The notes under the pieces were generated by a model. That model did no database searches. It saw only the letters and a program-made list of their open reading frames with translations, and was not told where the DNA came from. 64,000 nucleotides of DNA from Litoditis marina. Its lineage: Eukaryota; Nematoda; Chromadorea; Rhabditida; Rhabditidae. Made by a program: the position numbers and the translations under genes. Location: positions 53,957,902 through 54,021,901 of the forward strand of contig OZ038433.1 of NCBI GenBank assembly GCA_964036275.1. Direction: 5' to 3'. This document shows positions 11,661 through 25,640 of this stretch, one piece after another. Every line of letters starts with the position of its first letter. Position 1 is the first letter of the stretch.

Positions 11661-14600
11661 TTTGCGCATAATATAGTTAGTGTTCGATTTCATTTCCATA
11701 AATGTAGGAGGCATCAATAAAGACAGCAGAAGATCGAAAAATCCGCGATTTTGATTAATTAATGTTATAAAGGGAAACGAGCTCCACAAGTCAACGTTCT
11801 TAAGATCATATTCGGCCTCCGTGTACATGATTGGTAGTTAGCCAAAAATACTGGAAACATTCCCTTGGAGTATTCTGTTCTCCCTTCACAAACAAAATAA
11901 CAATGTTGAGATAATATAATGTGAGCCAAAATATTGCATTTATTATTTTATATATCCACATAAAAATAACTGAATATATCGTAAAACAGCTGCGGTAAGC
12001 TTTGTTTGCGGTAGCGGAGTTCTGTCAGCGTACAGTGTCGTATTTATAGTTGAGTCAGGAACCCTGCAAAAAGACGTAGAATGAAACGTATACACGAATA
12101 ATGTCATTTAACCCCTCCCATCCACCGAGATTAACTCTGTCACCATTTATCTCATCTTCCTTAACTTGCTTGACATGTCTCACAGTTGGTTACAAAATAG
12201 CTAAAAAAAACAGTTCATTTCATGAACTGACTCTATGAAAATAACTACGAACATGGTTGGGGAAAGAAGATGATCGTAGTGTGTGCTCAGGATATTTATG
12301 TTTTTGATTTTGCGCAATAACAATGCTCTTATAATGAAGATTGAGCGTATAAGTGCGACCCCGGAAATAAGAAGCACCAAACTAGCATAGAATAGGGGCG
12401 AAAGGGGAGTGCATTTACTTTTAATGATAATAAGAGAGCTACATAACATTCACGTTCATTTTTCCAATTCATAACTTTTAAATATACAATTCCCACCTTT
12501 TAATTTCCATTGAGGCGGTGCGGTCAGTCCGATAAAAGGCGAAGACAATTGGAGATTGGCGGAGCCTGAACGATGAGATTAGTAGACTACAGATAATACA
12601 TAATTCTAGAACTTTCTAAACTAGTGAGGAAATTCAGCTTCGATCTACAAAATACAACGTGCCACATGAAATGAGCCCGTTTTGCGATAGAGCCAAGAGT
12701 TCCTGTTTTGGTATTTAATTTCTCATGTGTACCAGAATCGGAGCCCGTTTTTGGTTTTTTTTCATGGCTCTATATCCAAGTTTGTTTTACTATTCGATTA
12801 TAGCTAGTGGTTGTGAAGAGAAGAAACGAGCTTTTCGTGCAAAATTTCGAGAAGATAGATCTGTTTTACTATATTTTCCTAATCACCAACGCAATCCCAT
12901 ACGTTTGCACCGCAAAATTCAAATTGTAGTGGCTAAGTTGCCTATTACGCATTGCAGCAACATCCAGCCTACCCACGCAACACGACCATACAATACTTAA
13001 CAGCGTGACCGTTGTAGCGCAACAGGAATATAGAAGAACTCATTAGGATTAGTTAGTAGTTAGATGTATGATACGAGCGGAAACAGACCAGGACAATAAA
13101 CATGGATGTAAAGGCTACTTTTGCAATTGCAACGTTGTGAACTAGCTTCAAAATTTGCGAAACTTCTGGGTTTGGAAGAAAAAAAGCGTATTCGTTAACT
13201 TATTTCGGTTATTTGAATATAACGATGACGAAGTATGACTATATTTGTTATGCGTGATAGAGAGTATGTATTATACCTAAAAATGAATATCCCCACTGTC
13301 ACATCTCCATCACGCAATGCATTGACGTTCTAGGGTTCTAGCAAGTAGCAAGTAATGAACCAAATAGAAGTAAGGTTGCAAGATGAGAGTATTTTTCAAA
13401 ATATAACTTGATACCCTAGTTTTCATGAGAAACTTCGATTTTCACTGATATTCAGCAGAATTATCATCTGATCAACTGAACCATAGTGCAAAAAGAAAAG
13501 GGCCTACCCCATAGTATCTAATGTTTGGGAATGAGCGAAGGAAACCACAATGAAAGTTGACGTTCCCTAGTGAAATTTCAACTCCTTTCCCATTTATTTA
13601 TCAATCTAGCTACATTCATCAATCTAGCTATCTTTTATGGTTATATATTTGCCTTTTCACTTGTTAAAGGATTGATAAATTTAAAACAAAATCACTGTCA
13701 TTAAAAAATACTCGGTAATTTAGCTAACTTACTGCTTTACGGAAAATAGTATGGTTATTAGTTTTAGATTCCTCGTCTGAGAACCTTGACTAAATACCCG
13801 GCAAAATCAGACTACTCACTTTCTGGCAAATTATAAAAAAAATAGGCTATTGCTATTTCTAAAAAACCATGAAATTAGTCATGGATAATGCGAGAAAACG
13901 GGCTCCTTTTCCAATAATACTTGGATCTCACTGATGCGTCAACATAGGGGGCGACTTTGTTGTCCACGGCAGTTTTTTTCCCCAAAGTAGGGTTTCCATT
14001 TATGTGACCAGTCATACCGGGATACCAGATGGAGTACAAAATTGGCGTTTCTCGCGAGGGTTACTATGGGTAGTCTGAAGGTTTTAAGGTAAACGGGTGC
14101 TTCAATGACATATCTAACAGAATATTGAAAATATATGTATTTGTTTTATAAGTTATTTGAATATACCTGAGACTTGAAGAGGAACATCGACGTGGTGGGT
14201 GGTGCGAGTGTCACTCCATTTCAACTGCGAAGCCAGCTAGGGCCAACCAGTCACCGGCTGCTTCTTTCGCCGTCACGAGTATTAGCGAGATGTTGCAGCT
14301 GAAACTGAAACTTGTATTGGAGAACCGATTATCAATGAAGAAAGATATCAAGACCGAGAAAGGGATAACGGGTGGAAATAAGGACAAAAGATTAAAAAAA
14401 CATGAGTTCCTGCTAAATTACAAAAGCATTGAGGTCATGACCACGAACTATATGGTTGGTCACTCAGCAGCCTAAAGCAACGGCGCGAAAAAGGCCAGTT
14501 ATATTTTTCATTATTGCTTCATTAAATTTAATATTGTTCACCTTCATATGTGAAATTGTTCGAACGGACAGAGAAAACTCAAATAGGCATTTTCCTCTTT

Positions 14601-14675
14601 ATGAAGTGAATGGAATGACTTATAGCATGCAATTATCATTAGGATCTAGCCCAGGAAAATGATACATAATTTGAA
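11661..14675. other. Left flank of the MULE insertion; no supported gene
   Basis: About 3 kb without a convincing exon. Open stretches exist on the minus strand at 11643-11828 and the plus strand at 12725-13000. Neither has a recognisable domain or matching splice sites. I see no RNA gene, array or terminal repeat. Confidence 0.35.
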
Positions 14676-14684
14676 ATAAATTAG

Positions 14685-15090
14685 GGCCAATTCTACAACT
14701 AACCGGGTTTTCCGGTAACCTAACCCTTTTTTGGTAACCTTTTTTTCAGGTTACCTGAACTGGTAACCGCCTAGGTAACCGCCAAGTAACCGAAAAAAAA
14801 GGTTATCAAAATACGGTTAGCAAAGTGGTTACTTCATTAAGTAACCCTAAAAAGGGGTTAACTCTATATCTAACCCGCTTTTTAGGTAACCTAACCCTTT
14901 TTGGTAACCCTTTTTAAGGTTACTTCGACGGTAACCGGTAAGTAACCTAAAATAAAAAAGTTACCAAAAAGCGGTTATCAAAAAAGAGGTTACTAGTCTA
15001 CCATGTAACCATAAAAACGGTTAGCAACAGCACTAACCGGAAAATGGCAAGTAACCTCAAAATTGTAGGTAACCGGAAATTAGAACAGGT
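14685..15090 (+). repeat. Left terminal arm of the MULE, GTAACC-word rich
   Basis: The arm contains roughly twenty GGTTAC/GTAACC words in both orientations. At about 14862-14900 it contains a second terminus-like sequence (AACTCTATATCTAACCCGC followed by GGTAACCTAACC) resembling the end of the fragment at 52430-52575. The arm may be a doubled end or hold a nested relative. Confidence 0.75.
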
Positions 15091-15354
15091 AAAATTATTT
15101 GCTTACAGACTTACGTCTAATCGAATAAAAACTACAGATGGCATCACCTTTCCAGAAATCTAGATAGAATTGAACTGTTGTAAACATTGTAGCCGTATAC
15201 CATTTCTCATTTAAGGTCTCACGCACTGAGTCAGCAGATGACATGATTATATCGCGCCAGTATGACAGAAATAGTGAGTCATTCGATAAATATGCTGTTA
15301 CCAGCTGGTGGCAGTGCAGTCTAGGACGATTATAGAACAGCGAATGAATTATGA

Positions 15355-15775
15355 AATATGAAGGAGAGAGAAATATAAAAAAGTGAAAAGAAGCAGATTC
15401 CTATCTATACTAGAGCATTATGTCCTTGCAGACAGTAGCCGCAGCTGGTAGCAGGTATAAATCGCAAGTTGAGCAGACACCCGCCAAAGTTGGATATTAT
15501 GGAAGAGAGGAGAGAGAAATTTAAAAAAACAGCAAAGAAGCTGATTTCTATCTATACTTGAGCATTATGTCCTTTCAGACAGTAACTGCAGCTGGTAGCA
15601 GGTATTAATCGCAAGTTACACCCGCCAACGTTGGATTTTATGGAAGGAAGAAAAAGGAAGTATAAAAAAGAGAGCAATGAACCAGGTTTGTCTTTATACG
15701 CGAGCATTATGTTCGACAGTAGATGCAGCTGGTAGCAAGTAGAAATCGCATGTGGCGCAGACATGAAATAGATCT
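15355..15775 (+). repeat. Tandem triplication, ~140-bp unit, inside the MULE
   Basis: Three successive units carry GAGCATTATGT, GCAGCTGGTAGCA and an AATCGCA word, near 15415, 15563 and 15705. The third unit is the most diverged. No open frame is shared. The block lies between the left arm and the transposase exons, where promoter or subterminal transposase-binding sequence could sit, but that is inference. Confidence 0.75.
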
Positions 15776-18444
15776 CTACGAAAAAAAGGAACTTGAATGG
15801 TCATTTTACTATCATAAGACATGTGTGCAAGTGACTAATTAGTGATTACGACTTATGAAACTTAACTTTTGTCCCGTAAACTCTATTTTGAGTCGCTTTT
15901 CTCACTCAGCATTCAATAAATAACCACATTCAGCAGATAAATGTCATGGGGCAATACTGGAGACTGGAGAGAATCATTTATTTTTATTTTTTGGTCACTG
16001 TAGACTCAACTCAAGGTGGATACAACTTGGAACTAAAAAACAGCTCATCCTGTACTTTCTGTGTATGAAACGGAACTTTAAAACAAAACTTCAATAACGT
16101 AATCAAAACTGAACCTGGCCTAAAATTTAAAATAAAATCGGGTTGATTATGTAATTCCACCGTACACTTCATTTTGATAGCTGAGTATTCAATTATAATA
16201 TAGTTTCGAAGCGAGTAAGGGTAAATGCGCCAAAACAACGTTCAAAATTTTGAAATCGAGCGCGAAACGGCATAGGTCGTCGATCAATAATTTTTAGTTA
16301 AAAATTTACTTTAAACGCTAACTGATTAATGTAATAGTGAGTTTTGACTACGTTTTGTTATTGCCAGTCTTTTTTATGCATATAATCAACTTGTACACAT
16401 ATATTTCAGTGTTTACCAGTTTCATATGGAGTAGAAAAGCGGTGATACCACAGGGGGACATGTACACCAGAATGAAGAAAATACCACTGGCCCAGGTAAA
16501 TGGGATAGAACACCGCAATTCTTCGTTTTATTTCCATGATTGAGTTCAGCTCATACTGTATTCGTTAAGAATCTCATCTACCTATCAGTAATAGAACATA
16601 GTCACAGTCAGACTTTGCTCAAATGTAGAAATATGAATGCTCAAATGTAGATATATGCAAAACTTATTAATAAAGCTCTCAAAACGCGGAGAAATTGAGA
16701 AGGTTTGGATAAAATATTTATTTTTCCTCCAGTCGTTCTATTACTGCAATTCGCAAATGACCGCTGAAAGAAAAATGATACGCAGCTGGCACAGTATGCG
16801 TATATTGAGACCGCCGAACAATTTTATTGTGCTGACTCAATTTCAATTATTAAGATTTTTTCCTTTGTGTAAATTGGCTGTATAACTGTGATTTCTCTCT
16901 TTCCATACTTCTTTTTCAATTATTCAACATATTACAATGTTTCAGTTTCGAATTATTGGGACGGTACAAATAGTTCAAGTTTGCCTGTGGTTCATCTCAA
17001 AGAATCGGTCACAGAAGCACCCACATACGAGAATGTAAGTTTAACCATCCTCACAATTTGCTGTGTGTAGAATATCCGATGATTTCAATACGCCATACGA
17101 TTTGTAGTCGTTCTTTATCTCTTAATCGGTGATTGAGCGTGCATGCTGTATGCTTTTCTTATACCTAAATGTTAACACATAGTTTTCAGACTTCTGTGAA
17201 CAAGGAGATCAGGAACAACCGTTTTACCTCATTTGCTGAATTTCGGTTTGGAGGAAGTTCGCCGGATTCAGACTTCGATTCGTCACACTTCAGGGAGTTT
17301 TCTGGATCAGCAAATGCTGTGAATGGTTAGTTTTTTCCATTTTACTTTGAATATCTCTTGCTAGGTCAACTACGATAGTGATATTCAAAAATTCGAAAAA
17401 CAGACTATTTTTCAGCCGAAAACATGAGAATCGGTCTACTTTTTAGGAAAAATCCTGAATTTTTACGTGTTTACATCTGAAAACGGATTACTTTTTGTCG
17501 CTTAGTCGGACGTTACTGGTGTATGGCATGGCCATTATAGTTTTTTTTGCTTACCGATTGTTTCCGTGGATCGTTTAGTTTTAGTATTGATTTGCCGAGT
17601 TGGTATGAATTTTCTCATACCATTCAGAGGTGTACTGAAGGAGTAATTTGTCGAGCTAGGTTCCAGTCTTCACTGTGCTTTGTCCTTTGTGGCAAACAGC
17701 TCGAACTATTTTCATCTTACATCCAGGTTTCGCCGCCTCTTTTTCGTTCGGGGAACACTCGAATGATACCCGTCATCAATCAGCATCGTGCTCTAATGCG
17801 ATGGAACGCGAGGAGTGGGAAGCAGGTGAGCTTGTTTTCAGTGGCAAACTAATGAATTGTCACCAAACACAGGGTGATTTTGTTGGATTATTTATTTAAT
17901 TGTATGCTTTTCAGTAGAAATCGGGCTCCTCTACCCCAATTTCCCCAATAGTCGCTATTTATTGAATACTGATTGAAAGTTGAGCTTATACCCTGCTTTG
18001 TAGTCTGGATGCCCGAGTGAAACAGCCTATTCTAATAAATTCATGTGGAAAACAAAGTCACCTCACGTATCATTGTTACTGAGAAGGTTCTGGATTCAGA
18101 AAGTACCAATCACTCATTTCAGACCCGTAGCCAGAACAAATTGACAGTATTTGTAATTTTTAGTATCATATTTTAGAAAGAACTTTCATGGAGAGTGAGA
18201 AAAATCAGGAGCATTGGAACCAGCAAGAGATGTTAACAAGCTGGCCAAATGAAGACGATGCCGCAGAAGAGAAAAGGAGATCAGAAGATGATACAGACAA
18301 AGGTAAGATATTGAACACAAGAACTCTGACATACATTTTACAACATGCATACTGTTGAATTAGTGAATCCATACACTATACTGAAAAAGTAGTATATTCA
18401 CGTAAAGTTAGCATTTATATGAAAATTATGCAGCATTCAAATGT

Positions 18445-18558
18445 AGAATTCGGGGCGGTTTACACATGCGACCGCGTTGCATTTGAAAGTAATCAATGGT
18501 TTCGTACACATGCAACCTGTTTTCATTTTGGTTGCATGTGTAAGTGGGCAAAATTCGG
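18445..18558. mobile_element. 96-bp MULE-type MITE inside a transposase intron
   Basis: The element spans 18454-18549. It begins GGCGGTTTACACATGC and ends with the reverse complement of GCCCACTTACACATGCAACC. It is flanked by AGAATTCGG (18445-18453) and AAAATTCGG (18550-18558), a 9-bp duplication with one mismatch. It lies in the intron between exons 18177-18302 and 18674-18841. It is a shorter relative of the elements at 29124 and 62691. Confidence 0.75.
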
Positions 18559-21500
18559 AACTTGTGCGAATTGTTTCATGACCGAGAGATGCCCTTCAAA
18601 GAAATGGGGGTCATTTAACTTTTTAACTCGTCAACCGAAACTATTGCATCTGTGACCTTGCCCATGTTTCCAGTGCGATCCACGCCAAACTCTTCCATCG
18701 CGCCCTTCAGTGCCGCCGATCAGGTATCCAGCTTGGTTGATGACCTGGATGTAGCCGGCAACATTCACACGACCCCAACCGTTCTTCATCTCGATCTCAC
18801 CTCCCCTGACGAAGAAGCTGCGGAAAATCAGTCAGACGCAGGTAGTTTTTCAATAATAAGAAACCGTGTGAATATGTTATTAAAGAACTGGGATGATTAC
18901 ATAATCACACACAAATCACATATTCACCTCACACACAAATCACATATTCACCTCACACACAAATCACATATTCACCGTAGAAGGTCTAAAGAGTAAATTG
19001 TATATTTACGTAAAGTTAGCATTTAAATGGAACATAGGGCATATTTTCATTGTATTTTTTTTTCAGTTCTGCTGTTTTAAACATGCTTAACGTGTTCTCT
19101 TACTTTTTGCGATAAGTAACCCGATAAAACGTCTTCGATTTTTGGACAAATTTATCGGGATGTGAATGAATTTAGCAATTGAGTTGCCCTGTTCCTATAT
19201 TACGACTAGTTTTTCAGTGAGATCAGATGAGGTTCAACCGTGCTCCGTACCTTCTAATGGCGTGCTCACGAGAAATGGTGTAGCTGTAACATTTTCTGAA
19301 GCAACGAAACCAATGAAGAGGTCTGATGCAATCAGAATGCTCGAGAATAAGTGAGTAATCTTGATATTTTATTTCTGAGACAGAGACATACGTGTATCTG
19401 CGAGGGATTTGAAAGAAAGGTCACGACTTCTATCAGTCCCATACACACGTGACAAACCCCGTCAAAATTGCGCCGACCTATTCTGATTTCGCTCTATTCC
19501 AGGAACTTACGCTCATAATGAAAAGCGACAACTGTTTTGAACGCGAAAAACGAGACAAATAGTTTAGCCCACATTTGAAGTTACGCAAGTTCAATGCGGT
19601 TGAACTGGCTTTGAACACCTATGGTCCAATAGGTATTCTTGTGATCTTAACTTTCGTTCGAACAATTCATGCAGACCTGTTTTTGTTTGAAATATAGTTT
19701 AGGCTGAGTATACATGTCAGTTTTCAATATGTTTACAATGTTTCTACTAAACGATAAATTTAGGACTCTCGTGAATGATGTCATACCTGAGGAACTGGTC
19801 GTTAATCGGTGTGGAAGTCAAACATTTTTGATCAACAAAAAATGTTTTCCGGATCCAAAGGCGATGCAAACCGATGGATTCAAATCGTGGTGCCAAACAA
19901 AAGGTAATATTGTCTTTGCTCACTCCTAGGATGTTGTACTGTTTTATGGTTCGTTCCACTTTTCTGACGTAAAAATTGAATTTGTCCTTGTGAACCGGTT
20001 TCGATAATATCTGAATTGGTTTGTTTCAGATAACGTCAAAAAGGCACCCAAATGGGACAACGATCCAAAAGGCAGTGCTGTTCGTATGAAAAGGAGCCGA
20101 GCTACTCATCCCGATAATAGCCTTCTACGCAGAAATGTAAGTTTATTATATGTTTTAACTGTGAAATTACCTTATGTGTCGGAAGTTTGTTCTATTTTTA
20201 GCTTTATCGAGAATTTCCCACCAAACTGATTCAGGATTCAGTTCATTTGTACACCTCATTGTTGTTATAATTCTCTTGTTATCCCGTATTCCAAATTAAC
20301 GCACACCACATTTCACGTGCTGAACTTGGAAATTCCAGATTTACTTTCTCGTCGATGACCTTGGTAACATCAAGTCCGACGTTTTATATCAGTATGTTCT
20401 ACTCGGAAATGACATCGAACTTCCGTACAGAGATACAACAGGTTGGTTCACAGTGAGGGCAAAAAATAGTGTTTATCAGATGACGTTTCAATAAACATAG
20501 AAAACACTTTAGAAGTCTGCTGAGTACACTTGCTATAATCTGGCTATTCATCAATTATTTTTGGCAAAGCTCCGGATTACATAAATGTCTGTTTACCAAG
20601 CACAAAATAACGTATTTACAATTGTTTTCTCAGACGTTCGCCGTGCCACTCCCAGTGACGTAGCCATTATCAAGGAAAGCTTGCAGAATAGAACTACAAC
20701 TCAGGCAAAAGAGTTTTTGCGCGCTAAAGGAAAGGAAGTGGATTCTAAGCAGGTACTGGGTGGAAAGCAGGTACTAGATTCTAAGCAGTTGATTTTTTTG
20801 CCTCGATGGAAAAGTTACTTGGTATGATCAGTTGAACTATTCTCTTAATCTTCTTCACGTGCGAATTTGCTTTACTGTCCAATAATTTAACTTTTTGCCA
20901 CAATCACAGCGTATTTATTGAACCACAAATTTTTATAGGTGTCGAATATAGCAACCAAGACGAAAGAATGTCCGTAACAAGGACCGGGCCCTCGTTTAGT
21001 GACGGATCTCGGCAAGATTACGGTCATGGCTGATCGCAACCCTGCAATCACCGTCACTCACGGTGGCGAAAAGTTTGGATCAAGTTAGTTATTATGTAGT
21101 CCATGGGGTATAATTTTCGAGTTGTTATTTAGACCATGAGATATTATTTTTGTCAGTTATATCTCTAGCTGAGTTGAACGTCACGACTACCAGACATAAT
21201 ATCATATTCCGGGAAAAGTAGCTTAAAAAATCGAGAAGGGCCCAAGTTTTGCCGAACTCAGTTTCATTTTTGAAAAGTTGTTAGTGTGTAGTGTTATTAC
21301 AGGGGCGGGCACAACTATCTGCATACTATTCCCGGATGCCATCGCTCTCTACGGGAAATCGTGTCCTAAGAAAGGCGCCCTGTTGAAGTTCAAGGAAAGC
21401 ATGAAGATACTAGACACAATGACGAGAGAAGAGGCGGTAGCGTTCACGAGTAAGTTGTCTGTAATAAATTGTTTCCATCCATTATACTTTAATATTAAAA

Positions 21501-24500
21501 AAAACTGTGACGCTAGTGGTGGGGTGGTTGAACATCGTGACTTGATTTTTATTCGTTTCTAAATCACTGTTTATGTCGGGCTATTTACGTTGGAATACAA
21601 AAGAATAGCATTACGTTTACAACGTCTCAACTTTGCAGTATCGTCTTCTCCGTACAATATTCTCTACGTGATATTAAATTGTACGTGTTCCAGAGGAACT
21701 TCTCAAACGCCGTACTGCTTCACAGACATTCCCAGGATTCGGAAGTGGCATGCAACCAGACACTACGTTTGATCTTTCCCATCTTCTCGTGACTGTGGTA
21801 GTTGGAACTCTCGACAATATAGTGTGAGTTCAACTAATATCATCTACATTATATTACTTATAGTTTCGAGTAGTGTGATTGACTTTTTTAAACAGTTCGA
21901 AAACATGAAGTGTTGCACCGAACAGTTCCTCTTCTATTCTAAGAATGTTGTTTTCTCACAAACATAACATCGCACATGGCCGACGATTTCGCACAAACTT
22001 CCGAAATGGTGTAAAAAGTGTTACTCCAAATTTGTGTGATCTTCTGCTGCTTCAGGACAGTGACAAGCGGAAGGAACCATCCTGTAGTTCTGTGCGCAAT
22101 GTTGCATGACTCAAAAGATCAGTACCATCACGATGTACTTGGACGGAAGCTGACAACCGCCTTCCAGAAGTTAGCGCCTGGCCATTGTGTTCCCTCCTTC
22201 ACCTCGGACGCAGAGACTGCATTACAGCTCATCGGACAGGTTGGTCAATTTTCATGTTCTGTTTGTGATTTTTAGGTGAGTTCATAATGCAAAGTGGTAC
22301 GTTCGAAATATTGCTGAACCATTGCTCTTGTAACTCTTCAATTGCAAGTCATTTATATGTAGTGCTGAGAAAAATAATCACAATGAGGTATATTTTACTG
22401 AAGTTGTCACTCTTTTGTTCCCTATGGCCTCATGGAAAATATCGGGTTTTTGATTTAAAAACAAGACAACGTCTTGCAAGTGGTCTATTCCTCCACGCCA
22501 ACTACCCATCTTGGCCGTACTGACTGAAACATTGTTTTATGAAGATTATAGAGTGAATTCTTTTATTTGAGGGCGCGGCGTTCGAACACACTACCCGGCT
22601 GAGTTGTGATCTACACTGCAAGAAAAACCTTCTTGATCGTTTTGGAAAAGGAGCTGGCGAGATGCTGTCGTTCGAATTGTTCGGGCGAACTCAAAATGTT
22701 AGTGTTTTTTAGTTATTCGTTTATTACACCTGAGTGATTTGAGCAACATTGTTGAATAGGATATCCCCTTATTTTTTCCGCGATTCAAATCTCTCAGCGT
22801 CAATATGTGGTCATTCACATCAGAATTTAGTTTTTAGAATAAGTAAATCGAGTGAGTAAACTACAGTAAATCGCCGCCCGCGCTCAGGTTAGTAAACGCA
22901 GAAATATTTACAGATCAACGACGAAAGGACGTATTTAAGAGGGTTGGCCGGTGCTTTTACGAAGGAAGAATACGTTAATTCGCTCAAGTCTCTGAAAGAA
23001 CGCCACCCACGACTTTATGCCTGGTATGAGAGTCATGTTCAGTCTACTCAGTTCGCTAACGTCAATTTTATAAATAGACTTGTATTGATGAAAGATCTGC
23101 CTATCTACTATGTGTGATTAGAGTGTTCTTTGAAGATGTCGGAATGCTGCCAGGGGCCTTTTTCATGGTGTTTTATAGAACATTATTGCTCATGTCAATG
23201 AATTTGGATGTATGTATGTATTCAGGGTTACATCTCGGAAAGTCGATTTCTTCACCGGTCATAGTTTGCGATCCAAGCTGGAAGGAGCGTTTCTTGGACA
23301 GTGGAACACGTCTAATATTGTGGAAAATCAGAACTCTCAATTCAAAATTGACATCAAGTCATTTCTGCCGGGGGAAGACCTGCTCGATTACCTCCAGAAA
23401 AAGCACAATGGTTAGTTCCTTTGTCCCCCATGCTTTCATTCCATGCTCATTCCATTTTTTTTGCCAAAGACATTCTTTTTGTTGAATTGCACGGATTATT
23501 TGGTTCACGAGTGGCTCCAGGAAACTCTGATTTGTTGTAAATAACGGATTCCTGAAAAAAGGGCGATATATTAATTAAACAAACTTCTCGTTGACCATTT
23601 TAGTAAAACATCATCCAGATTTCAGGTCAACGATTGGGGGAGTTCTGGAAAATTGTAACATTTGTCTTTAATAGTTAACGGTTTTTAATATTCCATTTTC
23701 GAGAGAATCTTGATTGCATTTTCCCCGTGTTTGTCTTAAAATAGAGAATAAATGAATTTTAAATTTTTCAGAGAAGATGAAGGAAGTATTTGCTGCAATC
23801 GTGGGTGGCAGCAAGCACCTTCGCCTAGCTGACCACGTGAAGGACATGTATCGCTCTTCCGCAGAGTGGGAAGTTCTCACCAATGAACAGAAGAGGTCTC
23901 ATTTGGCCACCTTCGGTCTACGATTCGTCAACAAAGATTACAAAACTCTGATGAACAAGCTTCCGAATTGGATCACAACAGGTCAGATTCATAGCATTAG
24001 CATGCGTTGCACATTGAACCAGAGCACCCGAAATAGAATGTTCCAGTAGTACCGCGAATTAGATACGTATGAGTGATAGCGAACTAATAATAAGCTCAAG
24101 TGCATTTTCATAATTGCCGTATACCCAACTTTCGAACCTTCATTCCCAGTTTTATTCTTACGTGTTATTGTACTTATGTGTATATTCTATTGTTAAAGGA
24201 AAAAAGGATTCTGTGAATGATGGTCTCTGTTCGAGAATTCTCGCGTTGGAAGTAGACGCGGCGAGGGATTTTTTCTATGTGAAGTCGAAGAATCATGATG
24301 AAAAGTACGTGAATAGCGTATCCTAGTTTCTTATCCTATTTGTCCTATTATTTATTTATCTTTATTTATTTATTCATTATTTATCCTAGGTAGAAAATCC
24401 GCCTAGTTTTCCAATGACAGAAAATATGGTGTACCTTGTGAAATGTGCAAAGGAAATGTGATGTGAGATTTTGAATGGCACTCGATGCAGAGAGCACATT

Positions 24501-25299
24501 GCAGGGCTGATCATTATTAGTTGCAGGGTTTCGGTCGTGCGAAAAGAGGGAAGTGTGTATTCGTGTTCCAGAAACGAATGTAAAGGTAGTCCACATCTGG
24601 TCCCCTGTGAACATATGTGAGTTTACATTAACGGAGAAATGCATGATATTTTCTAGTATAGTCAGAATATTTATGTGACATGCAACTCGACTAGCTCGAA
24701 CAACTTTACATGAAATATTTCAATGTTGTGCAATGTTACGTATTTTCGCATATTGGCTTCTAAAAATATGATAACCGTGAGAGTGAACCGATTTTGAGTT
24801 CTTGAGTTAGATTTTCATTAGTGCAGTCGTTATAGTTCGAAGAAAATATTTCGTCTTCATTTTCATTCGTTCTATATGTTCATTTTTCTGTGCGAATAGC
24901 GAAATTTTCAGTTTCACAATGTTCTTTCAGCATCATTGTCATTCTCTCGTTGGGAGATGAGGAGAAAAACCGCGATTTCGACGGGTTGTATTCTCGCTAC
25001 AAGATGACGACTGCCAAACAAGCTGTCGCCACACACGTGCATCCAACCGATGGGGGAAAGTTCCAAGCTCGCAGCGGTCAATTGCCATCCAAGGACAGCA
25101 GAAAGAGATCAATGGAGACCATTTCCAGGCGGGTTTTTTTAGTTTCGTTTTCATGCATTTTTTGATTCATTCAAAAATGTCATTTCGCACTGCATTTTGT
25201 TGTCTATTCTATAGTTCTACGCGTTCTCAGATATCTTATAGTACGCTTTACGATCCCCAACGATTTTTTTTCCGAAAGGTGTCGACTTTCTTTTAGTGA

Positions 25300-25640
25300 A
25301 ATCTGAAATTAATTATTTTCAGTCTAACGTACCACGAATCGCAACAACTCGCTGGTACGGCAGGTGGGCCAACGAAGAAGAAGAAAAGCACGGTCTCACC
25401 CTCTGTTGACGCAAGTGCGAGGTTGGTTTATTGGTTTGGATAGTGAAATCTCAAATTTTTTCAGTCTCACTTACCACGAATCGCAACAAGGCTTTCATTT
25501 GGTGAAATCTCAAATTTCATATTTTCAGTCTCAGTTACCACGAATGGCAACAACTCGCTGGTACGGCAGGTGGGCCAACAAAGAAGAAGAAAAAGACAGC
25601 CTCACCCTCTGGTGACGCAAATGCGAGGTTGGTTTGTTGT
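25300..25640 (+). repeat. Tandem exon-intron duplication in the transposase gene
   Basis: The exon 25323-25421 with its upstream TGAAATCTCAAATTT...CAG intron end is repeated at 25529-25627 (same 99-nt length and phase). A truncated third start lies at 25465 and breaks off after CGCAACAAG. Both full copies encode a Lys-rich segment (GGPTKKKK). The truncated copy cannot be spliced in frame and is probably intronic. Confidence 0.8.
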
